This document shows, piece by piece, positions 12,557 to 19,906 of a stretch of DNA of 30,138 bases. The notes under the pieces are model-generated. The model was not told the origin of the DNA. It saw only the letters and a program-made list of their open reading frames with translations, and did not search any database. The stretch lies in the IMG/VR virus record IMGVR_UViG_3300042861_000590, positions 1-30,138 of that record; one strand, written 5' to 3'. Both the position numbers and the translations under genes were made by a program. Origin of the DNA: a virus. Numbering within the stretch: position 1 is the first letter of the stretch; each line of letters begins with the position of its first letter.

Positions 12557-14110
12557 ATGACGTTAAACGAGCTTCTTGAGTGGAAGCCTTACATTTGCTT
12601 CTCGATGGATTCGTATCTCACCTCGGTTCGTGGGTTCACGGGTATCGGGTTCAACAAAGAACGCGCTGAAGGGTTGCTTGTCCGGATCGAAGGAGAGATG
12701 ACGGAGATTGAGCAAACCATCGAGCCACAACTACCTCCCCGGCCTTTGAACAAAGGAGAGCTAGACAAGTATCGGTTCCCAGCCAAGCCGTTTAAGAAGG
12801 ACGGGTCGCTGTCCAGTTCGATGGTGAACTGGATGGAACGTCTCGGAGCAAAGCTCCACACGGAGCGGGACATCTTGTTGGAAGGTAACGTGTACCCGAT
12901 CAAAGGAGGCGAGCCAACCATCATCACTGGACCTATGCGCCTAGCTAATCAGGATGATCTCAAGAACTTCCTTATCGCTGAGGGCTGGGTGCCAACCCTT
13001 TTCAATTTCAAGCGGGACGAACGAGGAAAGCCAGCCCGTGACGAAAAAGGAAACATCATCCTCACTACCCCTAAACTCCAAGAGAACGGTCGCCTATGTC
13101 CGAACCTTGAAGAGATGGCAGGTGATATGGTACGTCCTGTGGTTCGTTGGCTTAGCCTACGCAACCGCAAGTCTGTGATTGAAGGGTGGCTCGGGAACGA
13201 GCGGCTTGCGTACGACGGCCGGTTGAGTGCTGGTGCTAGTGGGTACACACCTACGTTTCGGAAGAGACACAGCACGGTGGTCAATCTCCCTCGCGCTGAT
13301 GGCAAAACTATTTACGGCGCTGAGATTCGTTCTTTGTTTTACACACCACGACCGGGTTATGTTCTTGTGGGGTATGATGCCTCCGGGCTGGAAGCCCGAG
13401 TGGAGGCTCACTACACGAAAGGCTACCCCGGAGGTGAAGCCTACGCTTACGACTTGATTGAAGGGGACATTCACACCAACACAGCGGTCAAGATGTTCTC
13501 GGACAAGCTGGCTCACCTCAAACCAGAAGAGATTCACAAGGAACACCCGGATGTTAAGCCACTGCGTAACAAAGCGAAGACGCTGAAGTACGCGGCAAGT
13601 TACGGTGCATCTGCCAAGAAGATAGCATCTACCTTGGGTGTGTCTCAAGCCGAAGGCGAGGCCATCTTCCAAGCGTTTTGGGATGCGGCAGCGCCGTTGG
13701 CTACGTTGCGGGACAGACTCACCCAGCACTGGGAGCAGAACGGTAAGACAAAGATTCGTGGGCTGGACAAGCGGTGGATCATGACGCGTATGAAGCACGC
13801 CTTGGTGAACAGCGCTCAGCAAAGTGCGGGAGCGGTCATCTTCCAGTACGCCACTTTGTTTATGCACAAGTGGCTCAACGGATTGGTAGTTGACAACGAC
13901 AACGTCCTGGCGTACAATTTCAAATCCCGGTTTGTGTACCCCGTGGCTGAGATGCACGATGAAGCCCTGTGGGAAGTCCCAAAAGAACTAGCCGACGAGT
14001 TCAGGGAACTCGGGGAGAGGTCACTCACGGAGGCAGGTAAGTACCTCAAGGTCAAGGTGCCCATCCTTGGCGAAGGTAAGGTCGGAGATACATGGGCGAG
14101 CGTCCACTAA
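12557..14110 (+). CDS. Family A DNA polymerase, polymerase subunit (T7 gp5-like), 517 aa
   Basis: Template-directed DNA synthesis. Family A motifs are intact: motif A D274-A-S-G-L-E (catalytic D274), motif B R-N-K-A-K-T-L-K-Y with K341 and Y345, ending YGAS, and motif C H467-D468-E469. The segment NFLIAEGWVPT matches the T7 thumb region (KLQEAGWVPT), and HSTVVNLPRAD corresponds to the T7 region before the palm. The N-terminus lacks any exonuclease motif; with the 161-aa exonuclease protein the total (678) is close to T7 gp5 (704). The ATG follows GAGGAG (12546-12551). Whether it uses thioredoxin or another processivity factor cannot be seen. Confidence 0.93.
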   Translation: MTLNELLEWKPYICFSMDSYLTSVRGFTGIGFNKERAEGLLVRIEGEMTEIEQTIEPQLPPRPLNKGELDKYRFPAKPFKKDGSLSSSMVNWMERLGAKLHTERDILLEGNVYPIKGGEPTIITGPMRLANQDDLKNFLIAEGWVPTLFNFKRDERGKPARDEKGNIILTTPKLQENGRLCPNLEEMAGDMVRPVVRWLSLRNRKSVIEGWLGNERLAYDGRLSAGASGYTPTFRKRHSTVVNLPRADGKTIYGAEIRSLFYTPRPGYVLVGYDASGLEARVEAHYTKGYPGGEAYAYDLIEGDIHTNTAVKMFSDKLAHLKPEEIHKEHPDVKPLRNKAKTLKYAASYGASAKKIASTLGVSQAEGEAIFQAFWDAAAPLATLRDRLTQHWEQNGKTKIRGLDKRWIMTRMKHALVNSAQQSAGAVIFQYATLFMHKWLNGLVVDNDNVLAYNFKSRFVYPVAEMHDEALWEVPKELADEFRELGERSLTEAGKYLKVKVPILGEGKVGDTWASVH

Positions 14111-14132
14111 ACCAAACGGAAGAACACACCAA

Positions 14133-14342
14133 ATGAAGATCATCAACAAGAGCGGTAACGAATGTTGTGATTCAGAGGACACCTTTTATGTCGTATTGTA
14201 CAAACAATACGATGACTACTGGGAAGGGGGTTCGTTCCGTTGTTCCGCGGACATGAAGTACGCTACCGAAGAGGTGGCTATCTCGTATGCCGATCCGGGC
14301 GGGGTAGTTGCCAAAGTAACCCTCGTCGCTAAGATTGTTTAA
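14133..14342 (+). CDS. Hypothetical protein, 69 aa
   Basis: The ATG at 14133 has ACGGAAG upstream; an in-frame ATG at 14067 falls inside the polymerase gene and is unlikely. Small beta-rich protein (TFYVVLYKQYDDYWEGGSF, GVVAKVTLVAKI) with two Cys at residues 9-10. Placed between the polymerase and the ssDNA-binding protein, so it is presumably replication-linked, but no motif shows how. Confidence 0.65.
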   Translation: MKIINKSGNECCDSEDTFYVVLYKQYDDYWEGGSFRCSADMKYATEEVAISYADPGGVVAKVTLVAKIV

Positions 14343-14365
14343 CCAACACTAGGAACCAAACACAA

Positions 14366-15376
14366 ATGTCATTCACGTTCACGCCAGTCAAGACTAACAA
14401 CACCACCACCTCCGGCGACAACTCAGACCGACCGAAGGTCGATTACAATGAAGTCAACGCCCACGTTATTGAACGTGCTGGCACGGCTACCAAGGCCCGC
14501 TCTATCCCCGGTTACATTTCTTCCATCGTGGACCTTGGTGTCCAGCCTCGTACTGTCGAGACGGAAGTGAAGCCGGGCGAAGAGTACCCCGAGGATGCCG
14601 AGTATTACACCGGCCAGTGGGGAGACCAGAAGGGTAAGCCCTGTGTTCGGTTCACCGTTCCTGCGAAGCAGGCGATTGCCATTACTGTGGATTTCCCACA
14701 GATCATGGTGGACAAGGGCCAGTTCTTCGGTGACAGCCACGAGCTTCCGCTCCGTCTGATCCTCAACGGTGAGCGCCTTGTCCAGAACGACGAGGGTAAG
14801 TGGCAGCCGCAAGTCCAGAAGCTGATCTACCTGTCGGAGAAGAAGCACGAAGATGGTACGTGGGCTGTGGCTAAGAACGCACTGCTCCACAACCTTGCCG
14901 CTGCGGCTGGTATCCTTGATGCACAGGGCTACTTCAACGTCAACCGTATCGGTGAGCTGCTGGGTCAGTGCCTCCAGTTCCAGTTCCGTGTGTACATGAA
15001 GCCGGGCAAGAATGGCAAGTCGTACTACACCGAGGAGATCAAGCTGGCAGGTATTGTCCCCGAGGGTGTCAGTGCCCCGGCTATGCCTGAGGGTGTGGTC
15101 AACGGTATTGTGTGGTCGGATGGAACCAAGCCCGATGCTGATGATGTGAGTAAGCTACGCCTCTCCATCCGCAACACGATCCGTAACGCCACCAACTTCA
15201 AGGGCTCAACCATCGAGAATCTCCTTGACAAGCCCCGCGAACAGAACGACAATAGTCGTCCCGTTAACCCTTCTACTGAAGTAACCAAGCCGAAGGCTGC
15301 GGCTAAGACAGCTCCCGCGAAAGCGGTGAGTTGGGGGGATGATGAACCCGAGGATGTCGATAGCCCGTTCGGTTGA
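14366..15376 (+). CDS. Probable single-stranded DNA-binding protein, 336 aa
   Basis: Protects ssDNA at the fork. Evidence: position right after the polymerase, a large beta-rich central domain (residues 50-230, with ARSIPGYISSIVDLG, VRFTVPAKQAIAITVDFP and QCLQFQFRVYM), a disordered Lys/Ala/Pro linker (residues 285-322), and an acidic tail ending GDDEPEDVDSPFG. An acidic tail with a near-terminal Phe is the hallmark of SSB and T7 gp2.5, used to contact partner enzymes. It is longer than gp2.5 (232 aa) and I cannot align the core, so the call rests on architecture and context. Start has TAGGAA in an A/C-rich leader (CCAACACTAGGAACC). Confidence 0.7.
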   Translation: MSFTFTPVKTNNTTTSGDNSDRPKVDYNEVNAHVIERAGTATKARSIPGYISSIVDLGVQPRTVETEVKPGEEYPEDAEYYTGQWGDQKGKPCVRFTVPAKQAIAITVDFPQIMVDKGQFFGDSHELPLRLILNGERLVQNDEGKWQPQVQKLIYLSEKKHEDGTWAVAKNALLHNLAAAAGILDAQGYFNVNRIGELLGQCLQFQFRVYMKPGKNGKSYYTEEIKLAGIVPEGVSAPAMPEGVVNGIVWSDGTKPDADDVSKLRLSIRNTIRNATNFKGSTIENLLDKPREQNDNSRPVNPSTEVTKPKAAAKTAPAKAVSWGDDEPEDVDSPFG

Positions 15377-15386
15377 GGAGTGAGTT

Positions 15387-15566
15387 GTGACCAATGAGCG
15401 AAAGACTCTCACTGAGTTGGAGTATCTCCGCTTGTTCTTCCGCTTTGCGGATTGGGATTCCCTCACCAAGACATCGCGTGAGTGGATTAACTGGTCAATC
15501 GAAGAGTCCACCAGTAAGCGTGTTCCATCCAAGTACCGAATCACCGAAGAGGAAAACACCAAGTGA
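15387..15566 (+). CDS. Hypothetical protein, 59 aa
   Basis: GTG at 15387 preceded by GAGGAG (15375-15380). Small helical protein rich in Trp, Arg and Glu (YLRLFFRFADWDSLTKTS, WINWSIEE). It tiles exactly between the SSB stop and the GTGA overlap with the next gene, which argues that it is real. Function unknown. Confidence 0.6.
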   Translation: MTNERKTLTELEYLRLFFRFADWDSLTKTSREWINWSIEESTSKRVPSKYRITEEENTK

Positions 15567-15970
15567 CCACGCCTGCTGTTGGTGATGTAGTTTTGGTCAG
15601 GTGCATTGTCACCGGAACCGGAGTAATGTGTTTTTCAAACGACCCGGTGCTTGATGTCTATGTCGATGGCAGGAAGCACGTGAGCTTCTCTGTTATCCCC
15701 GGTGTACATACCCACGTAACCGACGCTAACGAAGAAGAGGAATCTAACGGAATGACCACCACCACGTTCACCATCCACCGAAATAACCGTCGTTTCAATG
15801 CGAAGAAATTCTCCCGATATGAGGAGGCTCGGTCGTATGTACGGAAGTGGATTCGGAAGAACACCGAATCACTTCCCATCGGAGCCAGTGTGTTTGACTA
15901 CTCGAATAACGAGTACCGCAACCCTTCAGTCAGCCGATACGGGTTCTCGATTAAGCGGGTGGAGGGTTAA
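15563..15970 (+). CDS. Hypothetical two-part protein, 135 aa
   Basis: GTG start overlapping the previous stop (GTGA). Residues 1-55 form a small beta domain (GDVVLVRCIVTGTGVM, GRKHVSFSVIPG), followed by an acidic linker. From M64 onward (TTTTFTIHRNNRRFNAKKF) it reads like a separate small protein. An AGAGG site 11 bases before that codon (15752) suggests a second, in-frame internal start giving a 72-aa form. Function of either part unknown. Confidence 0.65.
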   Translation: MTTPAVGDVVLVRCIVTGTGVMCFSNDPVLDVYVDGRKHVSFSVIPGVHTHVTDANEEEESNGMTTTTFTIHRNNRRFNAKKFSRYEEARSYVRKWIRKNTESLPIGASVFDYSNNEYRNPSVSRYGFSIKRVEG

Positions 15971-16177
15971 GTGCTTACTGTTGGGCGTTTGGTAGAGATT
16001 TTGCAAAAGTGTGACCAGTCTCTTCCCGTAGCTTACAGGTGCTTCAGCGAATTCTGTCTGATGGAGGAGTTCCAAGTGGGTGTCGACACTCTTTCCCTTG
16101 CACGCGAAGACGGGTGGGTGCCTCGATCACGTCCAGACAAAGAGACAACGGAGTATTTCCTCTTTCCCGGCAACTAA
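15971..16177 (+). CDS. Phage protein of the LTVGRLVEIL type, 68 aa
   Basis: GTG start five bases after GGAGG. The N-terminus (LTVGRLVEILQKCDQSLPVAY) matches a frequent small phage motif in which a TV-x-x-L-I-E-x-L helix is followed by DLPV and a strand; function unknown. Last protein gene before the tRNA region; its stop codon lies within the left arm of the hairpin at 16176-16197. Confidence 0.65.
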   Translation: MLTVGRLVEILQKCDQSLPVAYRCFSEFCLMEEFQVGVDTLSLAREDGWVPRSRPDKETTEYFLFPGN

Positions 16178-16197
16178 TTATGCAACTCCGCATAATT
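16176..16197 (+). other. Hairpin upstream of the tRNA
   Basis: AATTATGC (16176-16183) and GCATAATT (16190-16197) form a perfect 8-bp stem with a 6-base loop. It overlaps the stop codon of the preceding gene and lies 28 bases before the tRNA. No T tract follows, so a processing site for release of the tRNA is more likely than termination (inference). Confidence 0.55.
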
Positions 16198-16224
16198 GAT
16201 GATAATTTCACATAAGCAAGATGA

Positions 16225-16301
16225 TGCGGGTTAACTCAACTGGTTAGAGTGCCAGCCTTTGAAGCTGGAAGTTGTGAGTTCGAGTCTCACACCCGCTGCC
16301 A
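16225..16301 (+). tRNA. tRNA-Gln, anticodon TTG
   Basis: Folds as a full cloverleaf: acceptor TGCGGGT/ACCCGCT, D stem ACTC/GAGT, anticodon stem CCAGC/GCTGG with loop CTTTGAA (anticodon TTG at 16259-16261), variable loop AAGTT, T stem GTGAG/CTCAC with loop TTCGAGT, discriminator G, and an encoded CCA (16299-16301). The first acceptor pair is a T-T mismatch; a weak first pair is known to help glutaminyl-tRNA synthetase recognise tRNA-Gln. It reads CAA codons, which this phage uses often. Not inside any gene. Confidence 0.93.
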
Positions 16302-16304
16302 CAT

Positions 16305-16431
16305 ACAAGGTGAAATGCGCAGTGGCGATGCGCAGCAAGTCAGTTAGCCGCAGTGAGAGAGCCCGGCCGTTAGGTTCGGACTGCAACCGGAGCCACTCAG
16401 GTTAAGCCGGGATCGCTTCCGGTCACCTTGT
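16305..16431 (+). ncRNA. Unidentified folded RNA next to the tRNA
   Basis: ACAAGGTGA (16305-16313) pairs perfectly with TCACCTTGT (16423-16431), closing a 127-base domain. Inside are TGCGCA-GTGGCGA-TGCGCA (6-bp stem, D-arm-like loop with GG), GGTTCGG-ACTGCAA-CCGGAGCC (7 bp with one bulge and a 7-base loop like an anticodon arm), and GCCGG/CCGGT near the end like a T arm. So it looks like an enlarged or degenerate tRNA, but the loop has C instead of T before the would-be anticodon, the T loop is not canonical, there is no CCA, and about 37 bases are extra. No reading frame of note. Identity unresolved. Confidence 0.5.
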
Positions 16432-16475
16432 TCTATCTCGGTCATACGATTGGACCAAAACTAATCTTACTTACC

Positions 16476-16512
16476 GCCCCGGTGCTTTCCTAGACCGGGG
16501 CTTTTCTTTCTT
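16476..16512 (+). terminator. Intrinsic terminator after the RNA genes
   Basis: GCCCCGGT (16476-16483) pairs perfectly with ACCGGGGC (16494-16501), 10-base loop, followed by TTTTCTTTCTT. A textbook rho-independent terminator for transcripts carrying the SSB operon end and the tRNA region. The next gene starts 17 bases later without an obvious promoter, so read-through is likely. Confidence 0.85.
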
Positions 16513-16528
16513 CAGATCACGGGGACAA

Positions 16529-16720
16529 ATGAAAGCCGTCTGGGTTTGCACATTGTTTGACGATGAAAAGACACGAGAGGCGTGTGGCCTTCTAAACCGA
16601 ATGGAGGCGGCTTGGGACGACGCTCGTAATACTTGCCCACCCGAGCTAGAGTTTTTCACCGAGCACCTTCCTTTCGGATCGGTAGTGAAGGTGACATTTG
16701 AATTGGTTGATCCGGAGTGA
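16529..16720 (+). CDS. Hypothetical protein, 63 aa
   Basis: First gene after the terminator, with GGGGA just ahead of the ATG. Small alpha/beta protein: strand KAVWVCTLF, helix KTREACGLLNRMEAAWDDA, then strand VVKVTFELV. The motif resembles no family I can name. The next gene begins four bases before its stop (GTGA). Confidence 0.65.
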   Translation: MKAVWVCTLFDDEKTREACGLLNRMEAAWDDARNTCPPELEFFTEHLPFGSVVKVTFELVDPE

Positions 16721-17142
16721 CCACCCACCAGAAACTTGAGCGTCTTTTAGCGCAACAAAGGCGAGCGCGAGATGCTCTTAAAGAGGCGGAAATCTCTCGT
16801 GGCTCTGGGACACGAGCGTCAAAGTTGCGAGTACAAGCGACTCATTCCACACTCACTGACATCAAGAAGCGGATTGAAGAAGTTAAAGGCGAGCTGCAAG
16901 TAGAGAAGATTCTTCGGAAAGAACAAGAACGAGAAGAGAAAGAAAAGCAGCGGAGTCTTGTAAAGAAGTTGAAAGAAGACATCGGCTACACAGAAGAACC
17001 ACCCGAGTCTTGTGCCACTTGTGTGCACTTTAAACCTGAGATTTCAAGAGGCGGTGAGCACTTCAATCCAAGGTGCTCCCTGTACCAATTGAAAGTGAAA
17101 CCCAACGGCTACTGCAATAGCTTTGCAGTCAAAACCAGTTAA
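16717..17142 (+). CDS. Coiled coil plus C-terminal four-Cys domain, 141 aa
   Basis: Residues 1-90 are a long charged helix (RRARDALKEAE, then KEQEREEKEKQRSLVKKLKE), predicted coiled coil. The C-terminus holds C99-x2-C102, C120 and C133 in the pattern CxxCxHF...CSLY..KVKPNGYCNSF. That arrangement resembles small high-potential iron-sulfur-like or zinc modules that occur at the ends of other phage proteins. So probably a metal-binding oligomer of unknown role. GTG start overlaps the previous gene; an A/C-rich gap follows before nrdB. Confidence 0.7.
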   Translation: MTTHQKLERLLAQQRRARDALKEAEISRGSGTRASKLRVQATHSTLTDIKKRIEEVKGELQVEKILRKEQEREEKEKQRSLVKKLKEDIGYTEEPPESCATCVHFKPEISRGGEHFNPRCSLYQLKVKPNGYCNSFAVKTS

Positions 17143-17189
17143 CCACAACAATCCACTTAACAACGAACACGGAGGTTCGAGAGAAGAGA

Positions 17190-18164
17190 ATGACGAGGAT
17201 CATGCAGCCAAAGTCAACGTACACAGTCGACTACCCCGAGGCAATCGAGTTCACTAACAAGCAGGTGTCTATCTTCTGGCCACCTGATGAGATCAAGGTT
17301 GAAAAGGATGTCCACGACATCCGTGTTGAGATGACTGAGGCTGAGCGTCACGGTGTCTTGAGTACGCTCAAGCTGTTTACCATGTACGAGTTGATTGTGG
17401 GTGGTGAGTATTGGGGCGAGAAAGTGTTCAACATGTTCCCTCGCCCTGACATTCAGCGTATGGCTAATTGCTTTTCCTTTTACGAGTTGAACATCCACGC
17501 CCCGTTCTACGCCAAGATCAACGAGGCTTTGAACCTAGCCAACGACGAGTTCTACACCGACTACCTGAAAGACCCGGTATTGAAGGAGCGGATCGAGCAG
17601 CTAGAAGAGGCGGCTGGAATGACCAACCCGGCGTTGTTTCTTGTGGTTCTCGGTATCACCGAGGGTGTGATCCTGTACTCGTCGTTCGCATTCCTTAAGC
17701 ACTTCCAAGCCAAGGGGAAGAACAAGCTGCTGAACATTGTCCGAGGGATCAACTTCTCGGCACGAGATGAGGCACTCCACTCCGAAGCATCGGCTTGGTT
17801 GTTCCGCACTTTGTGCAAGGAAGAGGGTATCAGTCCGGTCGATCTTACCCGTCTAGCACATCCGTTGGTGGAGGCTGCTGTTGAGCACGAGAAGAGGATT
17901 GCCGCTAAGATTTTCGAGAAGGGAGAGATCGACGGTATCACCCAGAAGCAGCTTGAGAACTTCATCGAGAGCCGTGCTGACGTGGTGCTGCGTAACTTCG
18001 GGATGGCTCCTCTCTACAACGTAGAGTACAACCCCATTGGCGAGTGGTTCTATCGGGGGATCAACGGGTACATGGCTAATGACTTCTTCACCGGAATGGG
18101 TCGAGAGTACACCCGCTCATGGGATGCAAGCAGCTTTAAGTGGGAGGCACAAGAACAAGAATGA
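17190..18164 (+). CDS. nrdB: Class I ribonucleotide reductase beta subunit, 324 aa
   Basis: Generates the radical for ribonucleotide reduction. Candidate metal ligands are E67, E99, H103, E158, E194 and H197 (RDEALH at 192-197), and the radical Tyr is Y107, four residues after H103 as in E. coli NrdB (H118, Y122). Spacing between ligands is otherwise close to E. coli (residues 84, 115, 118, 204, 238, 241). The odd point is E99-L-N-I-H103, with three residues between Glu and His where E. coli has two. The C-terminal end (KWEAQEQE) should dock on NrdA. Start has GGAGG-type sites in an A/C-rich leader; the stop overlaps the nrdA ATG. Confidence 0.93.
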   Translation: MTRIMQPKSTYTVDYPEAIEFTNKQVSIFWPPDEIKVEKDVHDIRVEMTEAERHGVLSTLKLFTMYELIVGGEYWGEKVFNMFPRPDIQRMANCFSFYELNIHAPFYAKINEALNLANDEFYTDYLKDPVLKERIEQLEEAAGMTNPALFLVVLGITEGVILYSSFAFLKHFQAKGKNKLLNIVRGINFSARDEALHSEASAWLFRTLCKEEGISPVDLTRLAHPLVEAAVEHEKRIAAKIFEKGEIDGITQKQLENFIESRADVVLRNFGMAPLYNVEYNPIGEWFYRGINGYMANDFFTGMGREYTRSWDASSFKWEAQEQE

Positions 18165-19849
18165 GCGGGCACTACGACGCAACCAAACAAGAGAAGAAGA
18201 AGATGCAAGGGCTGGGTCTTGTCCCTGAGTGGATGAGTACTCCCGGCTACCAGTTGTTCAAGTCGAAGTATCTTCACCACAAGGACAACTTCTACGGCCA
18301 AGCTCGTCTGATCGCACAGACTCTTGCCAAGCACAGCCCTGACTACCACTACTACGCGGAGGAGTTCTTCCAGCTTATTTGGAAGGGATGGTTGTCTTGC
18401 TCCACTCCTGTGCTAGCTAACACGGGAACTGATCGTGGTCTTCCGGTTTCGTGCTCAGGTCAGTATGTGCCTGACTCTATCGAAGGGTTCTATGAGTCCC
18501 GCAAGGAAGCTGCCATCCTGACCAAGCACGGGTTCGGTACGTCAGGCTACCTTGGCGATATCCGTCCACGAGGCGCTCCAATCTCCGTAGGAGGCAAGGC
18601 AAGCGGAACCCTACCCGAGATCAAGGGTTTCGTGCAAGTCTCCCGTGATGTCTCTCAGGGCGGTGTACGTCGAGGTTCGTTTGCCTCGTACCTCCCGATG
18701 GACCACGGCGACTTCTGGGAAGTGGTGCATCACCTTGAGAGCAACCCCGATGACTTGAACCTTGGGTGGAACATCTCTGATAGTTTCCTCAAGAGGCTCC
18801 GTTCTGGTGAACCTGAGGCAGTGGCACGCTATCAGGAAGCCTTGAAGGTCAAGATGATTACGGGCAAGGGGTACTTCTTCTTTCCCGACAAGGCTAATCG
18901 CCGGCTGCCTGAACCGTACAAGAAGTTCCACAAGAAGGTTCACGCCTCTAACCTTTGTTCCGAGATCATCCTTCCAAGTGATGAACAACACACGTTTACG
19001 TGTGTCCTTAGCTCGATGAACCTTAGCCGGTGGGATGAGTGGAAGGATACTAACGCAGTCCAAATTGCCACGGTGTTCCTTGATTGTGTGGCGTCTGAGT
19101 TCATCGCTAAGGCCAAGAACATCACGGGTCTTGACCGGGCTGTGGCCTTCACGGAGAAGGCGCGTGCCCTTGGCTTGGGTGCTTGCGGGTTCCACACGTA
19201 CCTGCAAATGAAGGGCGTTCCGTTCGAGAGTCTTGACGCGATGTACCTTAACCACGACTTCTTCTCGCACATCAAGCAAGAGTCGGACAAGGCTACGCGG
19301 TACTTGGCGGAAGAGCTTGGTGAGCCAGAGTGGTGCAAAGGGTTTGGTGTTCGTAACGCTTCGCTTCGTGCAGTAGCTCCTACCAAGAGCACTGCTCTTA
19401 TCATGGGCGGTATTTCGGAGGGTATCAACCCTGACCCAGCGATGATTTACAATCAGGCTACGGCAGCGGGCGAGGTTGATCGAATCAACCCGGTGCTGTA
19501 CGAGATGATGAAGGAGCGTGGTGTCTACAACAAGCGAGAGATCAACAAGGTCATTGACGACTTCGGTTCGGTGAAGGGTGTTGACTGGCTGAGTGACTCC
19601 GAGAAGGAGGTGTTCAAGACTGCCTTCGAGATCGGGCAAGGTAGTGTGGTACGTCTGGCCTCCAGCCGTGCTCGTTATCTTGACCAGTGGCAAAGTGTCA
19701 ACCTGTTCTTTGCAGGCAACGCACCTCCGGAGTACATCTCGCAAGTTCACCAGATGGCGTTCGAGGATGAGAACATGTTGGCGCTGTACTACGTGTATTC
19801 ATCTTCAGGTGTAGGTGCCTCGAAGGATGAATGTGTTGCGTGTATGTAA
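18161..19849 (+). CDS. nrdA: Class I ribonucleotide reductase alpha subunit, short form, 562 aa
   Basis: Reduces ribonucleotides to deoxyribonucleotides for phage DNA. All catalytic residues are identifiable: C98 and C281 (redox pair, E. coli C225 and C462), N264-L-C266-S-E268 (thiyl radical C266), Y543-Y544 (radical transfer), and C558-x2-C561 at the extreme C-terminus. APTKSTALIMGGISEGI matches the phosphate-binding loop region. At 562 residues it lacks about 200 found in E. coli NrdA (761), including the N-terminal ATP cone, so dATP feedback inhibition is probably absent. ATG at 18161 overlaps the nrdB stop (ATGA); an earlier in-frame ATG at 18140 is inside nrdB. A thioredoxin or glutaredoxin gene is not seen nearby. 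Confidence 0.95.
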   Translation: MSGHYDATKQEKKKMQGLGLVPEWMSTPGYQLFKSKYLHHKDNFYGQARLIAQTLAKHSPDYHYYAEEFFQLIWKGWLSCSTPVLANTGTDRGLPVSCSGQYVPDSIEGFYESRKEAAILTKHGFGTSGYLGDIRPRGAPISVGGKASGTLPEIKGFVQVSRDVSQGGVRRGSFASYLPMDHGDFWEVVHHLESNPDDLNLGWNISDSFLKRLRSGEPEAVARYQEALKVKMITGKGYFFFPDKANRRLPEPYKKFHKKVHASNLCSEIILPSDEQHTFTCVLSSMNLSRWDEWKDTNAVQIATVFLDCVASEFIAKAKNITGLDRAVAFTEKARALGLGACGFHTYLQMKGVPFESLDAMYLNHDFFSHIKQESDKATRYLAEELGEPEWCKGFGVRNASLRAVAPTKSTALIMGGISEGINPDPAMIYNQATAAGEVDRINPVLYEMMKERGVYNKREINKVIDDFGSVKGVDWLSDSEKEVFKTAFEIGQGSVVRLASSRARYLDQWQSVNLFFAGNAPPEYISQVHQMAFEDENMLALYYVYSSSGVGASKDECVACM

Positions 19850-19857
19850 CGCTCTTC

Positions 19858-19871
19858 GCCCCTAGCGGGGC
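19858..19871 (+). other. Hairpin after nrdA
   Basis: GCCCC-TAGC-GGGGC, a perfect 5-bp stem with a 4-base loop eight bases after the nrdA stop. It lacks a T tract, so termination is uncertain; it may stabilise the nrdBA mRNA 3' end. It abuts the TTGACA box of the next promoter. Confidence 0.5.
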
Positions 19872-19900
19872 TTGACACACCCCTGTTAACTGAGTAAAGT
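19872..19900 (+). promoter_or_regulatory. Sigma70-like promoter
   Basis: Perfect -35 box TTGACA (19872-19877), a 17-base spacer, and a -10 box TAAAGT (19895-19900; four of six consensus bases). I found no other noncoding copy of TTGACA in the window. Transcription would start near 19907 and enter the structured gene-free region, so it probably drives a noncoding RNA using the host polymerase. Confidence 0.6.
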
Positions 19901-19906
19901 GTTTTC

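Noticed and set aside
13157-13957. 266-codon - strand ORF
   Set aside because: Lies entirely within the DNA polymerase gene, whose motifs are clear.
16305-16431. Ordinary second tRNA
   Set aside because: Too long, C instead of T before the anticodon, non-canonical T loop and no CCA; kept as an unidentified RNA instead.
18611-19750. 379-codon - strand ORF
   Set aside because: A shadow of nrdA; the + strand frame contains all reductase catalytic residues.
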